From an uncultured Coriobacteriaceae bacterium (lineage in GTDB: Bacteria > Actinomycetota > Coriobacteriia > Coriobacteriales > Atopobiaceae): 64,000 bases of DNA. Location: NCBI GenBank assembly GCA_902793195.1, contig CADBCS010000005.1, positions 94,491 to 158,490 of the forward strand. The letters are read 5' to 3'. A program made the position numbers and the translations under genes. The notes below the pieces were generated by a model that ran no database searches, had not been told where the DNA came from, and worked only from the letters and a program-made list of their open reading frames with translations. Shown here in pieces: positions 47,030-56,021 of this stretch; position 1 is the stretch's first letter, and the number at the start of each line of letters is the position of its first letter.

Positions 47030-47125
47030 AACAACCTCGGTTCCCACGTGTCCAAAGCCACCCTGCCGCGGCAAATACAGACAGGTCTACGAAATCTGCA
47101 AACAACGCCATTCTAGCACGTAGCA

Positions 47126-47131
47126 TATAAT
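47126..47131 (+). promoter_or_regulatory. -10 box of the pta promoter
   Basis: A perfect TATAAT lies 50 nt upstream of the pta start codon. No matching -35 hexamer is obvious 16-18 nt further upstream. Confidence 0.45.
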
Positions 47132-47180
47132 GGGCATACAGTCTCATCAAATGACCAACCTGGAATGGGAAAGGAACATC

Positions 47181-48152
47181 ATGAGCGACTTCCTAAACAA
47201 GATGAAGGATGCGGCGCGCTCCGACGTGCGCACCATCGTGCTGCCCGAGGGCGAAGATCCGCGCACCATCGATGCGGCGCGCCAGATCGTTGCCGAGGGC
47301 ATCGCGAACCTTGTGATCCTGGGCGACCCCCAGACCATCGACGTACCTGGCGCCACCGTCATCGACCCCAAGACGGCAAAGAAGCACGACGAGTACGCCG
47401 CGGCGTTCGCCGAGCTGCGCAAGAAGAAGGGTGTCACACTCGAGCAGGCCTTGGAGCAGATGGATGACGCCACCTACTTTGGCACGATGATGGTCAAGAT
47501 GGGAGATGCCGACGGCCTGGTCTCTGGAGCATGTCACTCCACCGCAAACACGCTGCGCCCCGCGCTGCAGATCCTCAAGACGGCACCTGGCACCAAGCTG
47601 GTGAGCTCGTTCTTCATCATGTGCACCCCCACCGAGTACGGCGACGACGGAACGCTGCTCTTTGCCGACTGCGGCCTCAACATTAACCCGGACGCCGACC
47701 AGCTCTCCGAGATAGCCATCGCATCGGCAGCTACTTGGAGGAGCCTCATCGGCACCGAGCCCAAGATTGCCATGCTGTCCTACTCCACCATGGGCTCTGC
47801 CGGTGGCGACACGGCGACCAAGGTGCAGGAGGCCACGCGCCTCGCCAAGGAGAAGGCCCCCGACCTGCTGCTCGACGGCGACCTGCAGCTTGATGCGGCC
47901 CTCGAGGCCAGCGTGGGCAAGCTCAAGGCCCCCGACTCCCCCGTTCCGGGCGAGGCCAACGTCCTCGTCTTCCCCGACCTCGCTGCCGGCAACATTGGCT
48001 ACAAGCTCGTCCAGCGCTTTGGCAAGGCCGAGGCATACGGCCCCGTGCTGCAGGGCATTGCCGCTCCCGTCAACGACCTGTCGCGCGGCTGCTCCGCCGA
48101 GGACATCGTGGGCGTCGTTGCCATCACCGCCGTGCAGGCGCAGATAGCCTAA
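47181..48152 (+). CDS. pta: Phosphate acetyltransferase
   Basis: The 323-residue short-form enzyme transfers acetyl between CoA and phosphate. With acetate kinase it makes ATP and acetate in fermentation. Family segments include IVLPEGEDPRTIDAA at the N-terminus, MVKMGDADGLVSGACHSTA near 110, FADCGLNINP near 165 and the C-terminal VQRFGKAEAYGPVLQGIAAP. No ackA gene lies next to it, which is a departure from the common pta-ackA pairing. ATG 47181 follows GGAAAGGAAC. Confidence 0.94.
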   Translation: MSDFLNKMKDAARSDVRTIVLPEGEDPRTIDAARQIVAEGIANLVILGDPQTIDVPGATVIDPKTAKKHDEYAAAFAELRKKKGVTLEQALEQMDDATYFGTMMVKMGDADGLVSGACHSTANTLRPALQILKTAPGTKLVSSFFIMCTPTEYGDDGTLLFADCGLNINPDADQLSEIAIASAATWRSLIGTEPKIAMLSYSTMGSAGGDTATKVQEATRLAKEKAPDLLLDGDLQLDAALEASVGKLKAPDSPVPGEANVLVFPDLAAGNIGYKLVQRFGKAEAYGPVLQGIAAPVNDLSRGCSAEDIVGVVAITAVQAQIA

Positions 48153-48168
48153 CTGGGTCGCATCCCAT

Positions 48169-48245
48169 AGATGCCCCGGCCCTCTTACCATGCGAGTTCT
48201 CGCGCAGCGAGCTATCTGAGTCATGGGAAGAAGGCCGGGGCATCT
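48169..48245. ncRNA. Branched hairpin element, copy B of the structured motif
   Basis: The outer stem is AGATGCCCCGGCC (48169-48181) with GGCCGGGGCATCT (48233-48245). A second stem CTCTTACCATG pairs with CATGGGAAGA. The inner hairpin AG-TT-CTCGC-GCA-GCGAG-CT (48195-48213) follows, with TCTGAG unpaired on the 3' side. It fills the space between pta and the convergent guaB gene. Confidence 0.55.
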
Positions 48246-48261
48246 CTTTGTAAACCGTTAT

Positions 48262-49789
48262 TTACCTGAAGTTGGACTCCGTGCTGTCCTTGAGAATAAC
48301 GTCGTGCGCGCCGCCCTCTACCAGCGAGGTGGCAGATACCAACGTTATCTTGGCCTTGTCGCGGAGCTCTTCCAGGGTGAGCGCCCCGCAGTTGCACATG
48401 GTGTGACGCACCTTGTTGAGCGAGCCCTCGACGCCGTCCTTGAGCGCACCCGCATACGGCACGTACGAGTCGACGCCCTCCACGAACGTCAGACCCTTCT
48501 TGCCGCCCAGGTCGTAGCGCTGCCAGTTGCGCGCACGGGCAGAGCCCTCGCCCCAGTACTCCTTGACGTAGTTGCCGTTCACGTTGAGACGACGGGTGGG
48601 ACTCTCGTCAAAGCGGGCGAAGTAGCGGCCGAGCATGAGGAAGTCTGCGCCCATGGCCAGGGCGAGCGTCATGTGGTAGTCGTACACGATGCCACCATCC
48701 GAGCACACGGGGACGTAGATGCCCGTCTCCTCGAAATAGCGATCGCGCTCCGCGCACACGTCGATGAGAGCCGACGCCTGACCGCGACCGATGCCCTTCT
48801 GCTCACGCGTGATGCAGATCGACCCGCCGCCAATGCCGACCTTCACGAAGTCCGCGCCACACTCGGCAAGGTAGCGGAACCCCTCGCCGTCGACCACGTT
48901 GCCCGCACCCACCTTGAGGTCGGTGCCATAGTGCTCGCGAATCCAGTCGATGGTGAGCTTCTGCCACTCCGAATAGCCCTCGGACGAGTCGATGCACAAG
49001 ACGTCGGCACCGGCTTCCACGAGCAGCGGCACGCGCTCCGCGTAGTCGCGCGTGTTGATTCCCGCGCCAACCAGATAGCGTTTGTGCTCATCGAGCAACT
49101 CGAGCGGGTTGGACTTGTGCGAGTCGTAGTCCTTGCGGAACACGATGGAGACCAAACGGTTGTCTTTGTCGACGATGGGCAGGGCGTTGAGCTTGTGATC
49201 CCAGATGATGTCGTTGCAGTCGCTGAGGGTCGCCTCGTCGGAGGCCACCACCAGGCGCTCGCGAGGCGTCATGAAGTCGCGGACCAGCTTGTCCAGGGGA
49301 TCGCGGCTCGGACGCCAGTCCCTGCTCGTTACGATGCCCAGCAGATGGCCGTGGGAGGTTCCATCGTCGGTTACGGGCATGGTGGAGTAGCCGCTCGTGC
49401 GCTTGAGGTCCATAACCTCCTCGAGCGTCATGTCGGGCGTGAGGTTGACCGCCGAGACCACGAAGCCGGCCTTGGACGCCTTTACCTCGCGCACCATGTC
49501 GGCCTCGTCCTCGGCCGTCTGGGACCCATAGATAAACGAGATGCCGCCCTGCTGCGCAAGCGCCACCGCAAGGCGAGGTCCCGACACCGACTGCAGGTCC
49601 CGACACCGACTGCATGATGGCCGAAGCCATGGGAACGTTGAGCGTGATGGCGCTCTGCTCGCCGCGCGCGAAGCGAACCAGCGGGGTCTTGAGCGTCACG
49701 TTTTGGGGAACGTTCTCCACCGAAGAGTAGCCAGGAACAAGGAGGTATTCGCTAAAGGTGTGGGATTCGCCCTCGAAGAACGTGGCCAT
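48262..49789 (-). pseudogene. guaB: IMP dehydrogenase gene split by a 19-bp tandem duplication
   Basis: The gene starts at ATG 49789 (GAGGGG upstream) with FSEYLLVPGYSSVENVPQNV and [13 protein letters not shown], but the frame is lost at 49613. From 49587 another frame carries all of the rest: two CBS-type regulatory segments, [31 protein letters not shown], the catalytic loop [18 protein letters not shown] and the C-terminus. Removing one 19-bp copy restores an uninterrupted protein of about 503 residues reading [23 protein letters not shown] makes XMP for GTP synthesis. A GTG at 49587 might restart translation, but the protein would lack the first barrel strand. Converges on pta. Confidence 0.88.
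49576..49613. repeat. Exact 19-bp tandem duplication inside guaB
   Basis: AGGTCCCGACACCGACTGC occurs twice in direct tandem (49576-49594 and 49595-49613). Because 19 is not a multiple of three, it shifts the guaB frame. Loss of one copy by slippage would repair the gene exactly. Confidence 0.95.
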
Positions 49790-49875
49790 GTGTATATCCC
49801 CTCTCGCCGAGATATTGTTACCGTCTGTCGATTAGAGCTACACATGCATTGTAGCAGCATTCAATAAGTGTGCCG

Positions 49876-51165
49876 CTACGCAGACTTCACCACGTCGTCA
49901 AAATTCACGGCTATGTCATGCTTGGTGGGCACCCACTCGACCTTCTTGAACAGGGCGACGACCGTAATGGGAATGTATGTCATCATGAAGAACGGGAAGG
50001 TAAAGATGTTCGTGAAGATGCGCCACCGCTTTGTGGCATAGATGCGCTTGCGCTCGCTGATGGTAGTGATGATGCCAAGCAGCAAAAACGACACGTACAC
50101 CGACCCAAACGTCATTATGAGCGATCCCACGCACATGAGAATCTCGCCCTCGGTGGCAAAGAACCCGTGGCTCAGCCATCCCACCACCAGATAGCCGCCG
50201 TTGAGGAGAACCGAGAACAACGAGATGAGCATGGCTGGAGCCACGGTCATGAGCATGTCGTACGAGGCAAAGCGGTGCTCCGAGGCGATGCCGTGGAGCA
50301 GCTCGCCACAATACGAGAAGAACACCTGGTAGAATCCCTTGGTCCAGCGCAGGCGCTGTATCCAAGAGGCCTTGAACGTAATGGGCTGCTCGTCGAAGAA
50401 CTCGGCGGGCGCATAGCCGATCTGGATGCCGTTGGCGCAGCAGAAGGTGGAGAATTGGATGTCCTCGGTGAGCGTGTGGAAGCGCCAGCCGTGCATGCCG
50501 CGAACGATGGAGGAATGCACGAGCCAGCCGGACCCGGATATGGCACAGCTGGTTCCCAGCATCACGCGCGCGTTGTTGAGGTAGCGAGCCTCCCGCAAGA
50601 ACCAAGTGGCATAGGCGGAGCTGATCCAGCTCGAGTCGAAGTTCTTCGAGTTCCTGTAGCTCGTGCACACCAGATATCCCTGGTCGAAGGCCTCGTTCAT
50701 AACCTTGACGTACGTGGGCGAGAGGATGTTGTCGGCGTCCATTACGAAGAAGCCCTCATATTTGTCGCCATACTCGTCGATGATGCGGGCAAAGGCGTAG
50801 TCCAGCGCCCAGCTCTTCCCCTTGCGCACCAGGTCGTTGCGCTCCCATGCGGTGGCACCAGCCTCGCGGGCGACCGCGGCCGTTGCGTCGGTGCAGTTGT
50901 CGGCAACGACGAAGCAGTCAACTATTCCGTCGTACTCCTGCGTGAGGATCGACTGCACCAGATGCGCGATGACCGGCTCCTCGTTGTGGGCGGCAATCAC
51001 AAAGGCAAAGCTGTGGTTGCGCTTTGCGGGGGGAAACTTCACCGTGCCCTTTTTAAACACATATAGCATATAGATTATCTGATACAAATAGGCAACTGTA
51101 AAGAATGCCCAGATAATCGTGTTAATGATGACAATGGGAGTGAAGCCAACGCTATTGAGTTCCAC
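49876..51165 (-). CDS. Membrane-bound family 2 glycosyltransferase
   Basis: This 429-residue protein starts with a membrane segment (IVIINTIIWAFFTVAYLYQI). A processive-type GT2 domain follows (AFVIAAHNEEPVIAHLVQSI, FVVADNCTDAT, FFVMDADNILSP, a TEDIQFS acceptor motif and QRLRWTKG in place of the classical QxxRW). At least four more membrane segments lie at the C-terminus. The layout is that of synthases such as cellulose, hyaluronan or poly-GlcNAc synthase, so it probably makes or exports a surface polysaccharide. I start at GTG 51165 because GGAAGG lies 6 nt upstream; a GTG at 51192 is an alternative. No partner genes for a known polymer are adjacent. Confidence 0.85.
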   Translation of the reverse strand: MELNSVGFTPIVIINTIIWAFFTVAYLYQIIYMLYVFKKGTVKFPPAKRNHSFAFVIAAHNEEPVIAHLVQSILTQEYDGIVDCFVVADNCTDATAAVAREAGATAWERNDLVRKGKSWALDYAFARIIDEYGDKYEGFFVMDADNILSPTYVKVMNEAFDQGYLVCTSYRNSKNFDSSWISSAYATWFLREARYLNNARVMLGTSCAISGSGWLVHSSIVRGMHGWRFHTLTEDIQFSTFCCANGIQIGYAPAEFFDEQPITFKASWIQRLRWTKGFYQVFFSYCGELLHGIASEHRFASYDMLMTVAPAMLISLFSVLLNGGYLVVGWLSHGFFATEGEILMCVGSLIMTFGSVYVSFLLLGIITTISERKRIYATKRWRIFTNIFTFPFFMMTYIPITVVALFKKVEWVPTKHDIAVNFDDVVKSA

Positions 51166-51234
51166 AAGACGCCTTCCTTCTTGATTACGCACTCAGTATA
51201 GCGCAAGGAACAATGCGGACCGGCGCAAACCCAG

Positions 51235-52263
51235 CTACACCAACTGTGTACAGATCGTTTTTCCCACGTCCGTCCGGCCCATCGACAATGGCGCCAAGCG
51301 CTCCAGCACGTCGATGAGGTCCGCAGACAGCTTGTCCACGCACTCCACACGCTCCCCGGTAACGGGATGGTCGAAGACCAAGCGCCACGAATGGAGGAAC
51401 TGGCGCTCAAGACCCAGGTCGCGGCACTTTGCCCGTACCCTTCGCGCGGTCACGCCATACAGCGGATCGCCCACGACGGGATGGCCTATGTGACGCATGT
51501 GTACGCGGATCTGGTGCGTGCGACCCGTGTAGAGGTGGCACTCGAGCAAGGTGTACCCATCGTCCCTTCGCCCCGCCTCGAACCGCTCGAGGGTGCGGAA
51601 GGTGGTGATGGCCTCACGTGCCTGTGGGTCGTCGCTCACCATCATGCGCATCCGGTCGCGCGACGAGCGCGTGATGCCGGTCGTTATGATGCCCTCGTCG
51701 GGCGCCACGTACCCTTGCACCAACGTAACGTAGCGCCTGTCGAGCACGCGCAGGCGAATGAGGTCCTGCAATGCCTGCTGGGTGGCGTCATCCTTGGCCG
51801 CGAGCATGAGGCCCGAGGTGTCCATGTCAAGACGGTGGACGATGCCCGGACGGTCGTCTCCCTGCAAGAGCCCCAACCGCTCGTAGCCGCAATGGGCGAC
51901 CAAGGCGTTTGCCAGCGTGTCGTCCACATGCCCGGGACTGGGATGGCAAACCAGACCGCTCTGCTTGGAGAGCACGATGAGATAGTCGTCCTCGAAGCGT
52001 ATGTCCAGCGGGATGCTATGGTTGGGAGCAAGCACATGCCGCTCGGACTCCTCGATCGGAAGCTCCACCTGGACCCGGTCGCCAAGGACGACCCGCTCCG
52101 ACTTGCTGGTCGCCAACGTGCCGTTAATGGTTATGGCCCCCGACTCAATGAGATGGGCGCATGCGGAGCGGCTGGGAAGCTCGGGGTGAGCCGCCAAAAA
52201 GACATCAAGGCGCTTTCCGTCGGCGACGGGATCCACCAATGCATCTACCACGCGGCTTTCCAT
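51235..52263 (-). CDS. rluD: RluD-type 23S rRNA pseudouridine synthase
   Basis: The 342-residue enzyme has an N-terminal S4 RNA-binding domain (about residues 15-75) and the RluA-family catalytic domain. HRLDMDTSGLMLAAK (about 146) carries the catalytic aspartate, and the domain also shows GRTHQIRVHMRHIGHPVVGDPLYG. It isomerises uridines in 23S rRNA; the RluD assignment rests on the S4 domain and the neighbouring lspA, which is a common gene order. Its start lies 15 nt after the lspA stop. Confidence 0.92.
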   Translation of the reverse strand: MESRVVDALVDPVADGKRLDVFLAAHPELPSRSACAHLIESGAITINGTLATSKSERVVLGDRVQVELPIEESERHVLAPNHSIPLDIRFEDDYLIVLSKQSGLVCHPSPGHVDDTLANALVAHCGYERLGLLQGDDRPGIVHRLDMDTSGLMLAAKDDATQQALQDLIRLRVLDRRYVTLVQGYVAPDEGIITTGITRSSRDRMRMMVSDDPQAREAITTFRTLERFEAGRRDDGYTLLECHLYTGRTHQIRVHMRHIGHPVVGDPLYGVTARRVRAKCRDLGLERQFLHSWRLVFDHPVTGERVECVDKLSADLIDVLERLAPLSMGRTDVGKTICTQLV

Positions 52264-52278
52264 GGAGCACTTCCGTCG

Positions 52279-52824
52279 CTATACGCTGTCGGCGCCGTCG
52301 TCGTGGAGCGTGGCAACGGGAACTCGCTCCTCTTGCCCGCGGCGAGACTCCCACATCATGTAGCCGACGAACGAGCAGACGATACCCACCGTTATGCAGA
52401 TGTCGGCGACGTTGAACACGGGGAAGTCGATGAACGTCGTGGCAAAGAAGTCGGTCACCGAGCCCTTCATGATGCGATCGACCATATTGCCCACGCCGCC
52501 GCCGGCGATGAGCCCGATGGTGATGACCAGCGGGATGGGCATGTCCGGGGATCGCCACACGAGAAACACCGACACCGCCACGAATATGACGGCGGCACAG
52601 ATGAATAGCAGCCCCGCCCCCTGTCCAAACGAGAATGCGGCACCGGTGTTCTCGACAAGCACGAGGTCAAGAACGCCGGGCACGATGGTCTTGGGGCCTT
52701 TGGCCAGCATGACCTCGACCGCGGCCTTGGCCGACTGGTCGATGATGACCACCAAGATCACCGTTATCCAGAACACGATCGTACGCATTCCCCTACCGTG
52801 GAAGATGGAAAGATGCGAGTCCAC
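52279..52824 (-). CDS. lspA: Lipoprotein signal peptidase (signal peptidase II)
   Basis: This membrane aspartyl protease removes signal peptides from diacylglyceryl-prolipoproteins. Four membrane segments are present, and the two catalytic aspartates lie in GGVGNMVDRIM and VFNVADICIT; VENTGAAFSF is the third conserved block. GTG 52824 is preferred (181 residues) because AGGAGG lies 4 nt upstream; ATG 52788 (169 residues) is possible but has the purine run directly against it. Anything starting upstream of 52840 is excluded by a hairpin. It is sandwiched between ileS and rluD on the same strand. Confidence 0.88.
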   Translation of the reverse strand: MDSHLSIFHGRGMRTIVFWITVILVVIIDQSAKAAVEVMLAKGPKTIVPGVLDLVLVENTGAAFSFGQGAGLLFICAAVIFVAVSVFLVWRSPDMPIPLVITIGLIAGGGVGNMVDRIMKGSVTDFFATTFIDFPVFNVADICITVGIVCSFVGYMMWESRRGQEERVPVATLHDDGADSV

Positions 52825-52839
52825 ACGTCCTCCTCGTAC

Positions 52840-52865
52840 GCCTTTCCGCCCCAAGGCGGAAAGGC
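52840..52865 (-). terminator. 11-bp hairpin between ileS and lspA
   Basis: GCCTTTCCGCC (52840-52850) pairs perfectly with GGCGGAAAGGC (52855-52865) around a 4-nt loop. On the minus strand it follows the ileS stop codon and lies just before the lspA ribosome binding site, with no U-run. It could attenuate read-through or protect the ileS mRNA end. Confidence 0.5.
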
Positions 52866-52881
52866 TCACGTTTTCGTTACC

Positions 52882-55695
52882 CTACTCCTGGAAACCCTCA
52901 ATGGCATCGTGACAGCGATGGCACAGGTGGTCTTCGTCCAGCTCGCGCCAGTTCCAGCAACGCTCGCACTTCTCGCCGGAGGCCGGCACGACCTCGCACG
53001 CAAGCTCGTCGCCCTGCGTGAGCGTAACCTCGGCACACACGAACGGCTCGGCGAGCTCGCAGCCCAGCGGACCCGCCAGAAGCTCGTTCTGCTCGGACGT
53101 CACCGTGAGGTTGGCGTGCGCCGCCTGCGTGGTCTTCTCGGTTATGACGCCGCTGCCGATGGCATCCTCGTATGCCTTGGTAAAGGCGGCGCGCGCCTCC
53201 ACGACCGCATGGTATACGGGGAGATACGGGGAATACTGCGCCTCGCCCATGGGCGCCTGCCACCAGTCCAGCAACGCCGCGAACTGCTGGTCGTCGCGCA
53301 TGCTCTTTGGCAGATATGCCATGACCTCGTCAGTCGTGTAGACCAGGATGGGCTGCAAGTCGCGCAACAGCATCGAGAGGATGTGGGCCCACACCGTCTG
53401 CGCGCTGCGGCGGGCGTGGCTCGCAGGGGCATCGCAGTACACGCGGTCCTTGGTGGCGTTGAGGTAGCCGTTGGAGAGCTCGGTGATCACGAAGTCGTAG
53501 AGGGTGCGATAGACCTGGTTGAAGTGATACTCGGCATATGCCGCGCTTACCTGCTCGTGCACCTCGCACAGCCTGGCGAGGACAAGACGGTCGTAGGGCT
53601 CCAGCTCCTCGATGGGGACACCGTCGACTGCCGGGTCGAACTGGTCCTCGATCTCGCCGAGCAGGAAGCGGAACGTGTTGCGGAAGCGGCGATAGGCCTC
53701 GCCCACGTGGTTGAGGATCTGCGCGTCGCACGGCACGTCCACCGAGGTGTCGACCGAGGCGACCCACAGGCGCAGCACGTCGGCGCCGCGGGTGGCGCAC
53801 TCCTTGTTGGGGTCGATCACGTTGCCCAGCGACTTGCTCATCTTGCGGCCCTTGCCGTCGAGCGTGAAGCCCTGGCTCACGACGGCCTTGTAGGGTGCCT
53901 CGCCATAGGCGCCGATGCTCGTGATGAGCGAGCTCATAAACCAGCCGCGGTGCTGGTCCGAACCCTCCAGATACATGTCGGCCGGGAAGCCCAGGTAGTC
54001 GCGATGGCGGCACACGGCGGTGTGGGAGACGCCAGAGTCCCACCACACGTCCAGAATGTCGCGGTCGGCCTTGAGGTTGTGGCTGCCGCAGGAGGGGCAC
54101 ACGCACGCGTCACCCAGATAGCTTGCGGGCTCGTCGGTAAACCAATGGTCGGAGCCCTGCTCGCGGAAGAGCTTGATAACGGCATCGAGCGTGTCGTCGT
54201 TCATCACGGACTCGCCACAGTCCTGGCAGGTGAACGCAGGGATGGGGACGCCCCAGTTGCGCTGGCGCGAGATGCACCAGTCGGGCCTGCCCTCCACCAT
54301 GGAGCCGATTCGCTTGACGGCATGCGGCGGGTAGAACGACACGTGATCGAGCGCCTCGCGCGCCTCCTTGCGCAGGCCGGTCTCGTCCATCGACACGAAC
54401 CATTGGCTCGTTGCCCTAAAGATGACGGGGTTCTTGCAACGCCAGCAGTGCGGGTAGCTATGCTCCATGTCCTCGTGCAGGATAAGCGAGCCCCGCTTGT
54501 CCAGCCACTCGATGATGAGCGGGTTGGCCTCGTTGACCTCCATGCCGCCCCATGGGCCGCCGGTGCCCATGGCGTCGCCCTTGAAGAAGCGTCCGTCGTC
54601 ATCGACGGGCATGACCACGGGCACGTCGAACTGCATGCCGGCGAGGTAGTCGTCCACGCCATGGCCGGGGGCCGCGTGCACGATGCCCGTGCCATCGTCC
54701 AGCGTAACGTAGTCGGCATAGATGAACTTTCCGGTCTCGCCCTGGTCGCCAAAGATGGGCTGCTTGTAGCGGTTCTCGGCAAGCTCGGTGCCGGTGGCGC
54801 GCCAGGGTTCTCCGCTGTCGCCGCATACGAGCGCGACGTCTGCCCAGCCGAACTTGGCGACGCAACGCTCCCACAGCGCCTCGGCAAAGATGACCGCCCG
54901 GCCCTCGTGTTCCACGGCCACATAGGTGGCCTCGGGATGCAGGATAACGGCGTCATCGGCCGGAAGTGTCCATGGGGTCGTGGTCCAAATGGCCACGTCG
55001 ACCTTGCCTTCCCAAGCCTCCAGGCCAGAGGGAACGGTCGTAAGCTCAAAGCGCACGAAGATCGCCGGGCTCGTCTCGTCGCCATACTCTATCTCGGCCT
55101 CGGCCAGCGCCGTGTGGCAGTGGCTGCACCAGTGAACGGGCTTGCGGCCGCGGTAGATGGCACCGGAGTCCCAGATGGCCTTGAAGATCTCCACGTCGGT
55201 GGCGTCGTAGTCGTTGGTGTAGGTGAGGTAGGGGTTGTCCCACTCCCCCAGCACGCCAAGGCGCTTGAACCCCTGGCGCTGGGTGTCCACCTGCTCCACG
55301 GCCATCTCACGGCACAGGCGACGAATCGTCGCCGTGGGAAGCTCGCGGAACTTCTTCTGGCCGACCATGTCCTCCACCTTGTGCTCGATGGGCAGGCCAT
55401 GGCAGTCCCAACCGGGAACGTAGGGAACCTCGCGTCCCTGCATCATCCAATAGCGGTTGATGATGTCCTTGGAGATCTTGTTCTGTGCGTGGCCCAGATG
55501 GATGGGGCCGTTCGCGTAGGGAGGACCATCGTGCAGCACGAATCGCTCGTGACCCTCGTTCTTCTTGAGCGCAAGACCATAGACGTCCGCCTTTTCCCAA
55601 GCCGCGAGCCGCTTGGGCTCGTTCTGCGCCAGATTCGCGCGCATGGCGAAGCGCGTGCGCGGCAGATTGGTGGTCTTCTTGTATTTGTTTGCCAT
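52882..55695 (-). CDS. ileS: Isoleucyl-tRNA synthetase
   Basis: The 937-residue class I synthetase charges tRNA-Ile. It shows HIGH as GPIHLGHAQNK (about 62), PGWDCHGLPIE, the editing domain TTTPWTLPADDAVILHPE and WCSHCHTAL, KMSKS as GRKMSKSLGNVI (about 616), and the C-terminal zinc site CERCWNWRELDEDHLCHRCHD. The zinc-containing C-terminus is that of the bacterial type 1 IleRS. The ATG is 8-10 nt from a GGAAGG-type site. No T-box precedes it, unlike many Gram-positive ileS genes. Heads ileS-lspA-rluD. Confidence 0.97.
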   Translation of the reverse strand: MANKYKKTTNLPRTRFAMRANLAQNEPKRLAAWEKADVYGLALKKNEGHERFVLHDGPPYANGPIHLGHAQNKISKDIINRYWMMQGREVPYVPGWDCHGLPIEHKVEDMVGQKKFRELPTATIRRLCREMAVEQVDTQRQGFKRLGVLGEWDNPYLTYTNDYDATDVEIFKAIWDSGAIYRGRKPVHWCSHCHTALAEAEIEYGDETSPAIFVRFELTTVPSGLEAWEGKVDVAIWTTTPWTLPADDAVILHPEATYVAVEHEGRAVIFAEALWERCVAKFGWADVALVCGDSGEPWRATGTELAENRYKQPIFGDQGETGKFIYADYVTLDDGTGIVHAAPGHGVDDYLAGMQFDVPVVMPVDDDGRFFKGDAMGTGGPWGGMEVNEANPLIIEWLDKRGSLILHEDMEHSYPHCWRCKNPVIFRATSQWFVSMDETGLRKEAREALDHVSFYPPHAVKRIGSMVEGRPDWCISRQRNWGVPIPAFTCQDCGESVMNDDTLDAVIKLFREQGSDHWFTDEPASYLGDACVCPSCGSHNLKADRDILDVWWDSGVSHTAVCRHRDYLGFPADMYLEGSDQHRGWFMSSLITSIGAYGEAPYKAVVSQGFTLDGKGRKMSKSLGNVIDPNKECATRGADVLRLWVASVDTSVDVPCDAQILNHVGEAYRRFRNTFRFLLGEIEDQFDPAVDGVPIEELEPYDRLVLARLCEVHEQVSAAYAEYHFNQVYRTLYDFVITELSNGYLNATKDRVYCDAPASHARRSAQTVWAHILSMLLRDLQPILVYTTDEVMAYLPKSMRDDQQFAALLDWWQAPMGEAQYSPYLPVYHAVVEARAAFTKAYEDAIGSGVITEKTTQAAHANLTVTSEQNELLAGPLGCELAEPFVCAEVTLTQGDELACEVVPASGEKCERCWNWRELDEDHLCHRCHDAIEGFQE

Positions 55696-55839
55696 CCGAG
55701 AGAATCCTTCCTCACAACGCGATGGGGGACGGACGGAATTCTAGCATGCTTAGACGCCGTTTGCAGCGCGAATCGTACCGTTTACGAGACTGATACCCAC
55801 GCGACGCGCCGCTTCTTGCAACCCGAGTCCCGTTGGCTG

Positions 55840-55903
55840 GTCCGTCGGGGACGGTCCCTTCCGGACTTACATATCAGTCCGTCGGGGACCGTCCCTTCTG
55901 GGG
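55840..55903. repeat. Two copies of a GGGAC-N-GTCCC hairpin unit
   Basis: GTCCGTCGGGGACGGTCCC (55840-55858) and GTCCGTCGGGGACCGTCCC (55877-55895) repeat 37 bp apart, each containing the palindrome GGGAC-N-GTCCC, with CTTCCGG/CTTCTGG after each. A related GGGACCGTCCC occurs at 58042-58052 downstream of ftsH. Together they occupy the middle of the 55696-56021 divergent gap; the bases flanking them must hold the ileS and ftsH promoters, but neither is clear. Confidence 0.65.
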
Positions 55904-56021
55904 CAGTCCATGCGCAGATGTGAGTCCATAACGCTTACATTTGTTCGTGCCGTCGTGAAAAACGCGCCCGCAAGCGGGTACCATAGATTTCGTATGCACG
56001 ATAACGCAAGGAGTTATGCAG

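Noticed and set aside
55696-56021. T-box leader for ileS
   Set aside because: No GGTGG-ACC antiterminator sequence, specifier loop or U-tailed terminator is present on the minus strand.
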